This document shows positions 1-6,722 of a DNA stretch of 64,000 bases, piece by piece (position 1 is the first letter of the stretch; each line of letters opens with the position of its first letter). The DNA is taken from NCBI GenBank assembly GCA_016285455.1, contig JAEEQS010000007.1, positions 39,455 to 103,454 of the forward strand, written 5' to 3'. A program made the position numbers and the translations under genes. The stretch is from Bacteroidales bacterium (GTDB taxonomy: Bacteria; Bacteroidota; Bacteroidia; Bacteroidales; UBA932). Below the pieces are notes generated by a model. The model saw only the letters and a program-made list of their open reading frames with translations. It made no database searches and was not told the DNA's origin.

Positions 1-393
1 GTTGGCCTCAATCTCAGGATGCTTGCCCTTATGCGCTATGACAAGCCAGACAAGCCTATCGAGCCTTACGCCAACGTCCACATCTTGGAATATAGCAAAA
101 CTGAAAAGATCGGCCCGGAAGGCTGCCTCTCCATACCAAAATATCGCGGAGAAGTAAAAAGGGCAGACTCCATAATTGTCTCTTATTACGACATTAACGC
201 AAAAACTCACCGTACAGATACCATTGCCGGCTACACCGCCATCATCTTCCAGCACGAGACAGACCATCTGGAGGGCATCCTCTACACAGACCGTGCAGAC
301 ACCGTCTATTTCAATCAGAAATGGGCAGATGAGCGCAAACTCTACGAGCAGCAGGGCGCCTACACCAAACCCGCCTGGTGGCCCTACAAATAA
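1..393 (+). CDS. def: Peptide deformylase, 5' end cut by window edge
   Basis: Removes the formyl group from the N-terminal methionine of new proteins in the cytoplasm. The frame is open from base 1, so the gene begins upstream; the first internal ATG (19) is not the start. Two of the three family motifs are visible: EGCLS (Cys is a metal ligand) near residue 40 of the visible part and QHETDHLEG (two His ligands and the catalytic Glu) near residue 84. The first motif, GxGxAxxQ, should lie just before the visible VGLNLR. The C-terminus ends in an aromatic tail (PAWWPYK). It converges with the toxin-antitoxin pair that follows on the other strand. Confidence 0.93.
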   Translation, partial: VGLNLRMLALMRYDKPDKPIEPYANVHILEYSKTEKIGPEGCLSIPKYRGEVKRADSIIVSYYDINAKTHRTDTIAGYTAIIFQHETDHLEGILYTDRADTVYFNQKWADERKLYEQQGAYTKPAWWPYK

Positions 394-412
394 TTATGCG
401 TAACTGTCCCAA

Positions 413-724
413 TTATTTTCTTGCTCTGGTTATTTCCACTTGAAGCCCAAGAGCATTGATAATTCGGTAGAATGTTCCTACACTGGGTACCATAACTCCA
501 TTCTCTATCTTGGAAATATAGCTTTTTGTACTTCCGATTCTAGAGGCCAATTCATTTTGAGTAACTCTTTCCCCTTTACGCGCATCCTTTAAAACTTGTC
601 CGGAATAGAAAGCATACGCCTGTTCTTCTGCCTTGATTCTCTCCTCACTTCCAGGAACACCGAACTCGGCATCTAAAACACTATCATAATCTCTTATTTG
701 ATTGTCATTTACATGCTCTCTCAT
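413..724 (-). CDS. HigA-like XRE antitoxin (first pair)
   Basis: A 103-residue protein whose C-terminal half (about residues 50-98) is an XRE/Cro helix-turn-helix: VTQNELASRIGSTKSYISKIENG. That pattern (QxxLAxxxG, then SxISxxENG) is typical of HigA antitoxins, which bind the toxin through the N-terminal part and repress their own promoter. The ATG lies inside the last 20 bases of the toxin gene in another frame, so translation of the two is probably coupled, with the toxin first as usual for higBA. Which operator it binds is not clear; the promoter sits upstream of the toxin at 1041-1072. Confidence 0.85.
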   Translation of the reverse strand: MREHVNDNQIRDYDSVLDAEFGVPGSEERIKAEEQAYAFYSGQVLKDARKGERVTQNELASRIGSTKSYISKIENGVMVPSVGTFYRIINALGLQVEITRARK

Positions 725-1022
725 AGTATGCTTTCTTTATTTGTTTAGCTTTATCAATCTCTTTTCTAGGTGTTTTTTGAGTCTTTTTCTTAAAACCGTT
801 GAATAGTACAACAAGATTCTCTGCATCAAATATGAAGAAAGTCCTGAATATGTTTCCTTCATATTCTGTACGGAGTTCATAAATACCATCTTCAATGCAC
901 CTTACAAATTTGGCGGGTATCCTGTTTTGAGTTTTTAGAAGAAGTAACCCGTACTTAATTTTTTGTTGTTGTTCAGGTGTCAGAGTTTTCATGAATGCCT
1001 CAAAGTATCCTCCGTATGTCAA
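705..1022 (-). CDS. HigB-like toxin, Gp49/PF05973-type RelE fold (first pair)
   Basis: Probable mRNA interferase of a type II toxin-antitoxin pair. Hallmarks of the phage Gp49-like family are present: an N-terminal YFEAF segment, GIYELRTEYEGNIFRTFFIF, then LVVLFNGFKKKTQKTPRKEI with Lys-rich C-terminus. The frame stays open to an ATG at 1121, but that would add a Lys/Arg-only tail (KGKKRKKRKKK) and would place a near-perfect promoter (1041-1072) inside the gene. I therefore prefer a start downstream of the promoter: the TTG at 1022 keeps the conserved YGGYFEAF segment, while the ATG at 992 would lose it. The start is uncertain; the stop is not. Confidence 0.8.
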   Translation of the reverse strand: MTYGGYFEAFMKTLTPEQQQKIKYGLLLLKTQNRIPAKFVRCIEDGIYELRTEYEGNIFRTFFIFDAENLVVLFNGFKKKTQKTPRKEIDKAKQIKKAYYERACK

Positions 1023-1040
1023 GATACGTCTTGTCGTTTG

Positions 1041-1072
1041 CAAAGGTAGTGAAGGTTGTAGTATTGTGCAAC
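1041..1072 (-). promoter_or_regulatory. Promoter of first higBA pair
   Basis: Read on the minus strand: GTTG (1072-1069), 20 nt, TACCTTTG (1048-1041), matching the Bacteroidota consensus TTTG-N19..21-TAnnTTTG at nearly every position. Transcription would begin near 1035, just before the HigB-like domain. Confidence 0.65.
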
Positions 1073-1232
1073 TTTTAGCATCTTTTTTCTTCCTCTTTTT
1101 CCTTTTCTTGCCTTTATTCATGTTTTTCCTATTTGAAGTTCTTCTCGCAAAGAAAAACCATAACCAAGAAAAGCGGATGCCAAGCGGTAAAATTGACTGT
1201 GTCCGCCCCCAAAGAATTTACTTTTACGAAAT

Positions 1233-1261
1233 GGAACAACTCTCAGATCTGCAATTGTTCC
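1233..1261. repeat. Inverted repeat GGAACAA...TTGTTCC between vsr and the first TA pair
   Basis: Perfect 7-bp arms around a 15-nt centre that contains AGATCT. It lies downstream of vsr and upstream of the higBA promoter. There is no T-run on either side, so a protein site is as likely as a terminator. The rest of 1122-1314 shows no gene I can support. Confidence 0.35.
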
Positions 1262-1314
1262 TATTGAAAGATTCCAGGATTATCAAAAAAGATAGAGCTC
1301 CAGAGCCCTAAAGA

Positions 1315-1794
1315 CTAGCCCTTCCACTCCAGCACTGCCTTCTTTCTCTCCTCCAGCCCCCTTAGATACTTCTCTCTATTTGCCTTTATCTCAGCGATAA
1401 CCTTTTCTGCCGTCTGCTCTATCTTTCCTGCTCCCAGCTCGCACTCCCATACTGTAATAACATACCATCCCAGCGCCTCCAGCCTTCTCCAGGCCTGCTG
1501 GTCCCTCTCCCTGTTTGCCGCCACTTTCTTCTCCCAGTACTCCACGTTTGTCTTAGGCACCACATACATCCTGCACCCCTGATGCCCGTGCCAGAAACAT
1601 CCGTTTACAAACACTGTCGTCCTGTACTTCGGCAGCACAATATCTGGCCTCCCTGGCAACCTGGACACATTAACCCTGTACCTAAACCCTGCGTGCCACA
1701 GCATCTTCCTCAGCCGAACTTCCGGCTTTGTCCCCGATGAGTGTATCTGCGACATACAGTAATGCCGCTGCGCCTTGGTCATCTTGTCTGCCAT
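1315..1794 (-). CDS. vsr: Very short patch repair endonuclease Vsr
   Basis: Nicks DNA 5' of the T in T:G mismatches that arise when 5-methylcytosine deaminates, protecting sites methylated by a C5 methyltransferase. The 159-residue protein matches the family along its length: an N-terminal MTKAQRHYCMSQI segment, LPGRPDIVLP (catalytic Asp), TTVFVNGCFWHGHQGC (Zn ligands and catalytic His) and VITVWECEL with the last Zn Cys. I chose the ATG at 1794 (MADKMTKAQ), which matches where the family begins; the frame is open to 1842. It diverges from the restriction-modification operon, whose C5 methyltransferase makes the lesions that Vsr repairs. Confidence 0.95.
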   Translation of the reverse strand: MADKMTKAQRHYCMSQIHSSGTKPEVRLRKMLWHAGFRYRVNVSRLPGRPDIVLPKYRTTVFVNGCFWHGHQGCRMYVVPKTNVEYWEKKVAANRERDQQAWRRLEALGWYVITVWECELGAGKIEQTAEKVIAEIKANREKYLRGLEERKKAVLEWKG

Positions 1795-1884
1795 ATTTGT
1801 TCCGATTCTGCTTGCTGAAGTATTGCAATAGTAAAGGTACAAATATTCTTTGCAACCACTATCATTTCACATCCAGACAGTTGC

Positions 1885-1921
1885 TTCTGTAACCGCCGTT
1901 ACCTTAACCGCGGTTACAGAA
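1885..1921. repeat. 12-bp perfect inverted repeat between vsr and the R-M operon
   Basis: Arms TTCTGTAACCGC (1885-1896) and GCGGTTACAGAA (1910-1921) are exact complements around a 13-nt centre (CGTTACCTTAACC). It sits 28 bp before the -33 element of the R-M promoter and about 90 bp before the vsr start. No T-run follows on either strand, so an operator for a regulator of both divergent units is more likely than a terminator. Confidence 0.6.
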
Positions 1922-1948
1922 CGAACGCCATAATAATTCAAATTCCTT

Positions 1949-1979
1949 TTGCCTTTTGCTCAGCGATTTGTTAAATTTG
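1949..1979 (+). promoter_or_regulatory. Promoter of the restriction-modification operon
   Basis: TTTTG ending at 1951, 20 nt, TAAATTTG at 1972-1979: a full match to the Bacteroidota -33/-7 consensus. Start of transcription is expected near 1985, giving a leader of about 15 nt before the ATG at 2001. Confidence 0.75.
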
Positions 1980-2000
1980 CTATAGCAAGTAGTATTTAAT

Positions 2001-2132
2001 ATGTCGTTATCTAACTATTGGTCTGTAAATGAGACCTTATTGGCTTTGTATAAATATCGTCCCAAGCCATTCGGCCATCTTAATGCCACTATTTGGGAAA
2101 ATGACGTTTTAACATTTGGGGGATTATTATGA
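2001..2132 (+). CDS. 43-residue ORF opening the R-M operon
   Basis: Not recognised. The ORF begins MSLSNYWSVNETLLAL about 15 nt after the predicted transcription start and ends LTFGGLL. Its TGA (2130-2132) overlaps the ATG of the next gene (2129) in the arrangement ATGA, which usually means coupled translation. It could be a small protein of the system (Tyr/Trp-containing, no signal peptide or membrane segment), a leader peptide, or a displaced N-terminus of the following gene. I saw no single indel that obviously rejoins the two frames. The promoter and overlap are seen; the function is not. Confidence 0.55.
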   Translation: MSLSNYWSVNETLLALYKYRPKPFGHLNATIWENDVLTFGGLL

Positions 2133-2824
2133 ATTTGGATTCTAAACAGTTCAAGACTCTCTCTAATGATCTTAGAAGAATTGCACCATTAATTCCGCTT
2201 AGATGGGGACATATTCAGAATAACAGATATGATGATGAATTAAAAAAATACTGTAACATTTTTGCAGTTTTTTCTAAAGATGAGTTGGAGAATAGTATTG
2301 CTTCTTTTGATCTTGATCACAAGAATTATTATCGTCGTCGTTGGTATATCTTAAGATGTTCAGATTGTGATGAGTATCTGTTTTATAAGAATGAAGGAGT
2401 GGAGCATAACCCTGATCGATTTGATAAAAGATGGGATATTAGAATTGGAAAAATAATTGAATTCGACGTTAAGGGTACTGTAATTCCTAGACCTTTCATT
2501 TCTTCATATGAAGACGTTATACTCGACCCTTCAACTATTATTAAGTTCTATTATGATAAGCAAAGTCGGGGCATACGATATGATATGCAAAACAGACTTT
2601 TTATTGTTCATCACTCATTAATAGATTCAAATAGAGAATTATATCTGCGTTGTGCTTGGGAAACCAAGGATAGAGTTTTTAAGAAATTCGTTGAAAATGC
2701 AGATTCTATAAATTTTTTTTCTTATGGAGGCTGTACGGCTTCTGTCATTTTTATCGTTGAAACGACTCTCAATAATCTTGAATCTAAGATATCAGGATTA
2801 GATACAAATCTTGTGACCATTTAA
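2129..2824 (+). CDS. R-M operon protein with PD-(D/E)XK-like signature (candidate restriction subunit 1)
   Basis: 231 residues, not assigned to a named family. In the middle it reads KRWDIRIG, then IIEFDVKGTVIPRPF: an Asp followed about 12 residues later by D-x-K in a hydrophobic strand, the usual look of a PD-(D/E)XK nuclease core. Before it is RRRWYILRCSDCDEYLFY, with a CSDC pair that might bind metal. A further aromatic-rich region (RLFIVHHSLIDSNRELYLR) follows. No membrane segment or signal peptide. Placed second in a six-gene operon ending in a methyltransferase, it is most simply a restriction endonuclease subunit. The nuclease assignment is inferred from the motif pattern and the location. 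Confidence 0.6.
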   Translation: MNLDSKQFKTLSNDLRRIAPLIPLRWGHIQNNRYDDELKKYCNIFAVFSKDELENSIASFDLDHKNYYRRRWYILRCSDCDEYLFYKNEGVEHNPDRFDKRWDIRIGKIIEFDVKGTVIPRPFISSYEDVILDPSTIIKFYYDKQSRGIRYDMQNRLFIVHHSLIDSNRELYLRCAWETKDRVFKKFVENADSINFFSYGGCTASVIFIVETTLNNLESKISGLDTNLVTI

Positions 2825-2844
2825 CAAACTATTGTTTATATGCT

Positions 2845-3666
2845 ATGGTAAATTCTCAGAAAGAAATAGAACTCATTTCTCATTGTATTGAGTTTATGTC
2901 AAATAAGGCATCTATTTCAGAATTATATTCTTGTTACGGATTGCCTTTTAGAGATTCTTATTCGTACTCAAAGTTAGCCGGGATTTTTGAATCAAATCCT
3001 AATGCTTTTTCTTTAGCCGATTTAACTGCCCTTTTTCGATCAAAATGGATGTCTTGTGATATAGAAAGGCATTATAAACATTTAAAATCTGGTTTATTGC
3101 GTGGCCATGATTGGCACGGAGCAATGCCTTCTTTTTTGCATAGATGCATTCAAGATCGTGTGAGAGAATGTTGCGAAGGCAACTTGTCTCTTGAGAAATA
3201 TCTCAGCATAGGAAATGATATTTTTAAGCACGAATACTTTATGGTCGCAACTCACGATATATGTGAATCTTATGTGATATTGGCAAAAAGCTCAATTATT
3301 CCTCCAATAGGTAATAAAAGTGTTTCAGATTTCATATACGATAATATTCCATACGATTTAAAAGTATCCTCACATCCTCCTAAGTGGCAAAAGAAGGCTG
3401 GAAAAATGACAATTGAAGAAAAGAAACAACTTGCTTATGAATTATATGAGGGTGCTGACAAAGAAAGGATGAGAAAAGTTGCGGATGCTTGCAAGAATAA
3501 TTGGGGCCTCAATAGGATGTATTACCTCGTTGCTGACCAGGAAAAGTGGCTTCAATCTCCTGAAAACACTGTCTCATTTCTTACATCTCAGCTGTCAAAT
3601 CCAGACAATTACTTTGACATTGTTGTACACGAACTTAGTATTCATATATGTTTAGTTGAACAATAA
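2845..3666 (+). CDS. R-M operon protein with PD-(D/E)XK-like signature (candidate restriction subunit 2)
   Basis: 273 residues, not assigned to a named family. Residues about 158-175 read GNKSVSDFIYDNIPYDLKVSS: an acidic residue in SDF and then PYDLK, a form of (P)D-xn-(D/E)xK known from type II restriction enzymes that act on unmodified DNA. The rest is predicted to be helical and polar. The ATG follows the previous stop by 20 nt and the next gene begins 14 nt after its stop, so it belongs to the same transcript. With a second nuclease-like protein on each side, it may be one subunit of a heteromeric enzyme or one of several independent nucleases. Function is inferred. Confidence 0.6.
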   Translation: MVNSQKEIELISHCIEFMSNKASISELYSCYGLPFRDSYSYSKLAGIFESNPNAFSLADLTALFRSKWMSCDIERHYKHLKSGLLRGHDWHGAMPSFLHRCIQDRVRECCEGNLSLEKYLSIGNDIFKHEYFMVATHDICESYVILAKSSIIPPIGNKSVSDFIYDNIPYDLKVSSHPPKWQKKAGKMTIEEKKQLAYELYEGADKERMRKVADACKNNWGLNRMYYLVADQEKWLQSPENTVSFLTSQLSNPDNYFDIVVHELSIHICLVEQ

Positions 3667-3680
3667 TTTCTTTTATTCAT

Positions 3681-4745
3681 ATGGGACATTTAGCGATAGT
3701 CAATTCTGCAACAATTCAAAAGATTTCGGATTCTCACCCATACATTTCTTTCGGTGGTAAATTAAAAGAATTACCGCTTAAAACTATTTCCGACTTATTT
3801 GCAGATGCATTAGCTGTTCGCGACGGTGACTATATTTTTACTTGGATGATTAATGGGGGTCTCTCGCCAGGTGTGGGTTTTGACCGTTTCTATATTGCAA
3901 GTGGCAGCGTAATGTTCGATCCATCAGATTGTTATCCTATTAAAGTTGGCGTTCGTGAGGGGTTTAAGTTTGATACAGCTATACCTGAAGAAGTTGCATT
4001 GGATATTTTTCGTCCTAATTTGCTTTGGAATGCCATTGGTAAGAAATCTCTTGGCCGGGGAAGAAGCCTTTCACATCAAACGTTAGATGAAGACAACCTA
4101 TTGATGTCATTGTTAAATAGTAAGAACAATCTTATTGCTCCTCATAAGATTTTGAGTAACCCTGTGTACAACAATGCATATATTCCAATAACTATCAACA
4201 ATTTTAGGCCTATTGCTAATAATGTAGTGGGCAGCAATGCCACTCTGAGTAATGTTATTCTCTCAAATATCGTATGGAATAAGAATAATAAATTTCAATA
4301 CGAAAAGACTTTAGAGGCCTACATTTGTGAAAATATTGACAAGCGTCAAGTTGGTTTTTGTAATCTTCTAGGATATCCGAATCATCGTATTAAATGGTTT
4401 GGCAATTACTTGCCGTATGGTGTGGCTGGGAAGAATATTGATCTTGTGTGTGAAATATATAGTGGAAATGATTCAAGAATTCTTGTTATAGAATTGAAGA
4501 ACGATCCAGTATCATACAATGGTTATAGGACGATAGTTGATGATCAATTAATTAAATATAGTCAGTTTATAGAAGAAGCATTCAAGTCATATAGAGGGGA
4601 TAATGTTGTAGTTGAGAGAATTGTCTTAACTCATTTGCCTCTTCATCAGCTTGTTCCGAGTCAAACCCAGTTCCGGAATACGAAATGGATAGGTTATAAT
4701 ATAGATTCTAATAGAGGCGTTGTTACATTCTCTCGTTTATTATAG
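3681..4745 (+). CDS. Two-part protein: possible PUA/EVE-like head with PD-(D/E)XK nuclease tail
   Basis: 354 residues. The first about 130 contain VRDGDYIFTWMI, GVGFDRFYIASG and ALDIFRPNLLWNAIGKKSLG, which resembles small PUA/EVE-like domains that read bases, though I am not certain. The C-terminal part (about 215-330) has the clearest nuclease core of the operon: Glu in TLEAYICENI, then GKNIDLVCEI, ILVIELKND (D-xn-ExK), and a helix DDQLIKYSQFI of the type that carries the conserved Gln/Tyr. This is the layout of RecB/NucS-like PD-(D/E)XK enzymes. It lies directly before the methyltransferase control region. It could be the main endonuclease or a modification-dependent one. Confidence 0.65.
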   Translation: MGHLAIVNSATIQKISDSHPYISFGGKLKELPLKTISDLFADALAVRDGDYIFTWMINGGLSPGVGFDRFYIASGSVMFDPSDCYPIKVGVREGFKFDTAIPEEVALDIFRPNLLWNAIGKKSLGRGRSLSHQTLDEDNLLMSLLNSKNNLIAPHKILSNPVYNNAYIPITINNFRPIANNVVGSNATLSNVILSNIVWNKNNKFQYEKTLEAYICENIDKRQVGFCNLLGYPNHRIKWFGNYLPYGVAGKNIDLVCEIYSGNDSRILVIELKNDPVSYNGYRTIVDDQLIKYSQFIEEAFKSYRGDNVVVERIVLTHLPLHQLVPSQTQFRNTKWIGYNIDSNRGVVTFSRLL

Positions 4746-4758
4746 TTTCAAAGAGATA

Positions 4759-4788
4759 TTGACATTTGACATTATATTCATATATTTA
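4759..4788 (+). promoter_or_regulatory. Internal promoter in front of the methyltransferase
   Basis: ATTG with TTG at 4759-4761, 19 nt, TATATTTA at 4781-4788; one mismatch to TAnnTTTG. It would let the methyltransferase be made apart from the nuclease genes. Its downstream edge touches the operator-like repeat at 4788-4831. Confidence 0.5.
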
Positions 4789-4831
4789 CATAGCAATTGG
4801 ACAATTATGGACAATTAGGACAATGCTATGT
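4788..4831. promoter_or_regulatory. Operator-like repeat cluster on the methyltransferase start
   Basis: Perfect 8-bp inverted arms ACATAGCA (4788-4795) and TGCTATGT (4824-4831) enclose three head-to-tail copies of GGACAAT(TA) at 4799, 4809 and 4818. The whole block lies between the internal promoter and the ATG at 4836. Spacing of the direct repeats is 10 and 9 bp, about one helical turn. A likely reader is the helix-turn-helix head of the methyltransferase itself, as in self-regulating enzymes such as M.SsoII; this is inferred. Confidence 0.6.
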
Positions 4832-4835
4832 AATT

Positions 4836-6107
4836 ATGGAGGAAAGAGGTTTTTATTCTATTTCAGAGGTTGCTAAGCAGTTAGACGTTTCTCAAAAATC
4901 TATACGCAGGTATATTGCCAGCGGTATACTTGGTGCAACAAAGATAGGTAGTACCTATAGAATTCCTAAAGGTGCTCTAGAATATTTTATTAACAATCAG
5001 ACAACTGCTTCTAATGATGTCAATTATGATCTTTTTGGGAATATAGTTGAAGACTATCAAGAGGTTCACCATTCGCCTAAATTTGATCAAGTTAATTGGT
5101 TTGATATTGGGGATAGATGGTTAAAGCCGGGTAAGTCGAATCTGACATTTGTAGATTGCTTTTGTGGAGCTGGAGGGCTTACAAAAGGGCTTGAGTTGTC
5201 CGGCCTTGAAGGCATCTGTGGTCTAGATTGGTTTAAGGAGGCTGGAATGACTTATGAAAGGAACTTTAAACATCCTTTTGTCAATGGTGATATTACTCTT
5301 CCTGAAGTGAAACGTCATTTTTATGAAGTTATTGAGAGACAGCTCAATGGAAGACATCTTAATATTGTCGCTGGCGGTTTCCCGTGCCAGGGCTTTAGTA
5401 TGGCGGGTAATCGGATTGTAGATGATCCAAGAAATTCACTTTATAAAGAGTTGCTGGATATTGTAGATTATCTTAAACCAGATTTTGTTATTTGTGAGAA
5501 TGTTAAAGGTTTGCGCTCTATGCTTGGTGGAAGGGTAGAACAAAAAATTCTTTCTGATTTTCGTTCTATAGGATACAATATGAATGTCACAACATTATGT
5601 GCTGCAGATTATTATGTTCCTCAGAAAAGAGAAAGGGTTATTTTTATCGGTAATCGCATAGGAAGGAAGAATTATCATCCGAAACCAATTCTTTCCTCCA
5701 ATAATTATATAACCACAGGAGAAGCAATTGCTGACTTAATGGATCATACCGTTGATAAAGAATTCAATCACGTTCCAACGAAACATTCTCCTGAAATGGA
5801 AGAAAGGATGCGTAAGTGTCCTGAAGGACAAAGTCTGTATAAAGGATATTCTGATGCTTGGAAGAAATGTCCTTGGAATGAGGCTTCCTGTACCATTAAA
5901 GAAAATCACGGTGGGGTTAATGTCCATCCTAAACTTCCGCGAGTTCTTACTGCCCGCGAAATGGCTAGGCTTCAATCCTTTCCAGACGATTTTATTTTTG
6001 AAGGTCCAAAGAATAAACAGCTTGTTCAAATAGGGAATGCTGTTCCTCCATTATTGGGCAAAGCAATAGGTTTGGCCGTTAGATATTCTGCAGAAGATTT
6101 TAAATAA
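4836..6107 (+). CDS. C5-cytosine DNA methyltransferase with N-terminal helix-turn-helix
   Basis: Transfers methyl from SAM to C5 of cytosine in a specific site. The 423-residue protein starts with an excisionase/MerR-like DNA-binding module (FYSISEVAKQLDVSQKSIRRYI, residues 5-50). The catalytic part follows: FVDCFCGAGGLTKG (motif I), AGGFPCQGFSMAG (motif IV, catalytic Cys), ICENVKGL (VI), VPQKRERVIFIG (VIII), a short target recognition region, then LTAREMARLQSFPD (IX) and QIGNAVPPLLGKAIG (X). A TTG at 4797 would extend the frame through the operator; I take the ATG at 4836. It protects against the nucleases upstream and probably regulates them or itself. Vsr upstream fits a 5mC methylase. Confidence 0.95.
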   Translation: MEERGFYSISEVAKQLDVSQKSIRRYIASGILGATKIGSTYRIPKGALEYFINNQTTASNDVNYDLFGNIVEDYQEVHHSPKFDQVNWFDIGDRWLKPGKSNLTFVDCFCGAGGLTKGLELSGLEGICGLDWFKEAGMTYERNFKHPFVNGDITLPEVKRHFYEVIERQLNGRHLNIVAGGFPCQGFSMAGNRIVDDPRNSLYKELLDIVDYLKPDFVICENVKGLRSMLGGRVEQKILSDFRSIGYNMNVTTLCAADYYVPQKRERVIFIGNRIGRKNYHPKPILSSNNYITTGEAIADLMDHTVDKEFNHVPTKHSPEMEERMRKCPEGQSLYKGYSDAWKKCPWNEASCTIKENHGGVNVHPKLPRVLTAREMARLQSFPDDFIFEGPKNKQLVQIGNAVPPLLGKAIGLAVRYSAEDFK

Positions 6108-6114
6108 TTTTTAT

Positions 6115-6468
6115 ATGTCATTAGTTGATTGGATTGCAATAGCAACGTTATTAATTGCTTGTGCCACAATTTGGTTTAATAGTAGAGGGACAAATAAATT
6201 ATTATGTACCTTGAAACGACTCGCTATGATTCAGGTGGAATTAGATCTCAGACGGGAGCAATTGTTATCCGAACTACAGCAAGCGAAATATGGTTATTTA
6301 GCAGATAATCATATTGCTGGTTATTACAAAGAAGCAGCAGATTTCTTGAAAGATCAATTTGAAAGAGTTGAAGAACCAAAGTTGATGGCTAAGATGCATA
6401 AAGAGTTTCTAGAAATTCAGAAATCTCATTTGGCTAAGTTGAAGGATTTGGCAAAGGACTTATCTTAG
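6115..6468 (+). CDS. Small membrane-anchored coiled-coil protein ending the R-M operon
   Basis: 117 residues, not recognised. One N-terminal hydrophobic helix (DWIAIATLLIACATIWF, residues 5-21) is followed by a long charged helical region rich in Leu, Glu and Lys (QVELDLRREQLLSELQQAK, then FLEIQKSHLAKLKDLAKDL), which looks like a coiled coil facing the cytoplasm. It starts 7 nt after the methyltransferase stop and is followed by a strong terminator, so it is in the operon. Whether it has a part in restriction, or is a passenger, cannot be told from the sequence. Confidence 0.65.
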   Translation: MSLVDWIAIATLLIACATIWFNSRGTNKLLCTLKRLAMIQVELDLRREQLLSELQQAKYGYLADNHIAGYYKEAADFLKDQFERVEEPKLMAKMHKEFLEIQKSHLAKLKDLAKDLS

Positions 6469-6573
6469 TCTTATAAGAAAGGTCCGTAGATAACGTTCAA
6501 GACTTCGGAAGCCTGCGTAAAGGAAAAGTGTAAAAAGCGGGGGGGGATGCAGTGAGTTCACAATCTGGGTTTT

Positions 6574-6606
6574 GCGGTCGAGATTGCTCGGCCGCTTTTT
6601 GTTTTT
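6574..6606 (+). terminator. Terminator of the R-M operon
   Basis: Stem GCGGTCGAG / CTCGGCCGC (9 pairs, one G-T) with a 4-nt loop (6574-6595), followed by TTTTTGTTTTT. The stretch 6469-6573 between the last gene and this hairpin holds nothing else I can identify. Confidence 0.85.
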
Positions 6607-6622
6607 AGGGGAGTGAAAAAAG

Positions 6623-6708
6623 TTGCTCTTTTCCGTACGATTCCATAATTGTACGGGGTAAATTTTACCGTATGGTTTGCTGGAAGGGGTGGGGAGGGTG
6701 TAGATTTG
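6623..6708 (+). promoter_or_regulatory. Repeated promoter cassette, copy 1
   Basis: 86-bp element about 93% identical to the one at 7332-7417. In order it holds an imperfect palindrome beginning CCGTACGATT and ending AATTGTACGG (6633-6656), the exact palindrome GGTAAATTTTACC (6657-6669; one central mismatch), -33 TTTG (6676-6679), a G-rich 21-nt spacer, and -7 TAGATTTG (6701-6708). It drives the gene at 6723. The constant 19-bp step from the palindrome to the -33 is the reason to see it as an activator-type operator. Confidence 0.75.
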
Positions 6709-6722
6709 TGGATTTGAGATTG

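Noticed and set aside
991..1311. Plus-strand ORF of 106 codons opposite the first HigB toxin
   Set aside because: Low-complexity Phe/Leu translation opposite a recognised toxin gene; no promoter and no family features.
2001..2824. Frameshifted single gene made of the 43-aa and 231-aa ORFs
   Set aside because: The ATGA overlap and in-phase start fit two coupled genes; there was no obvious single-base slip or homopolymer at the junction. Comparison with homologues could still overturn this.
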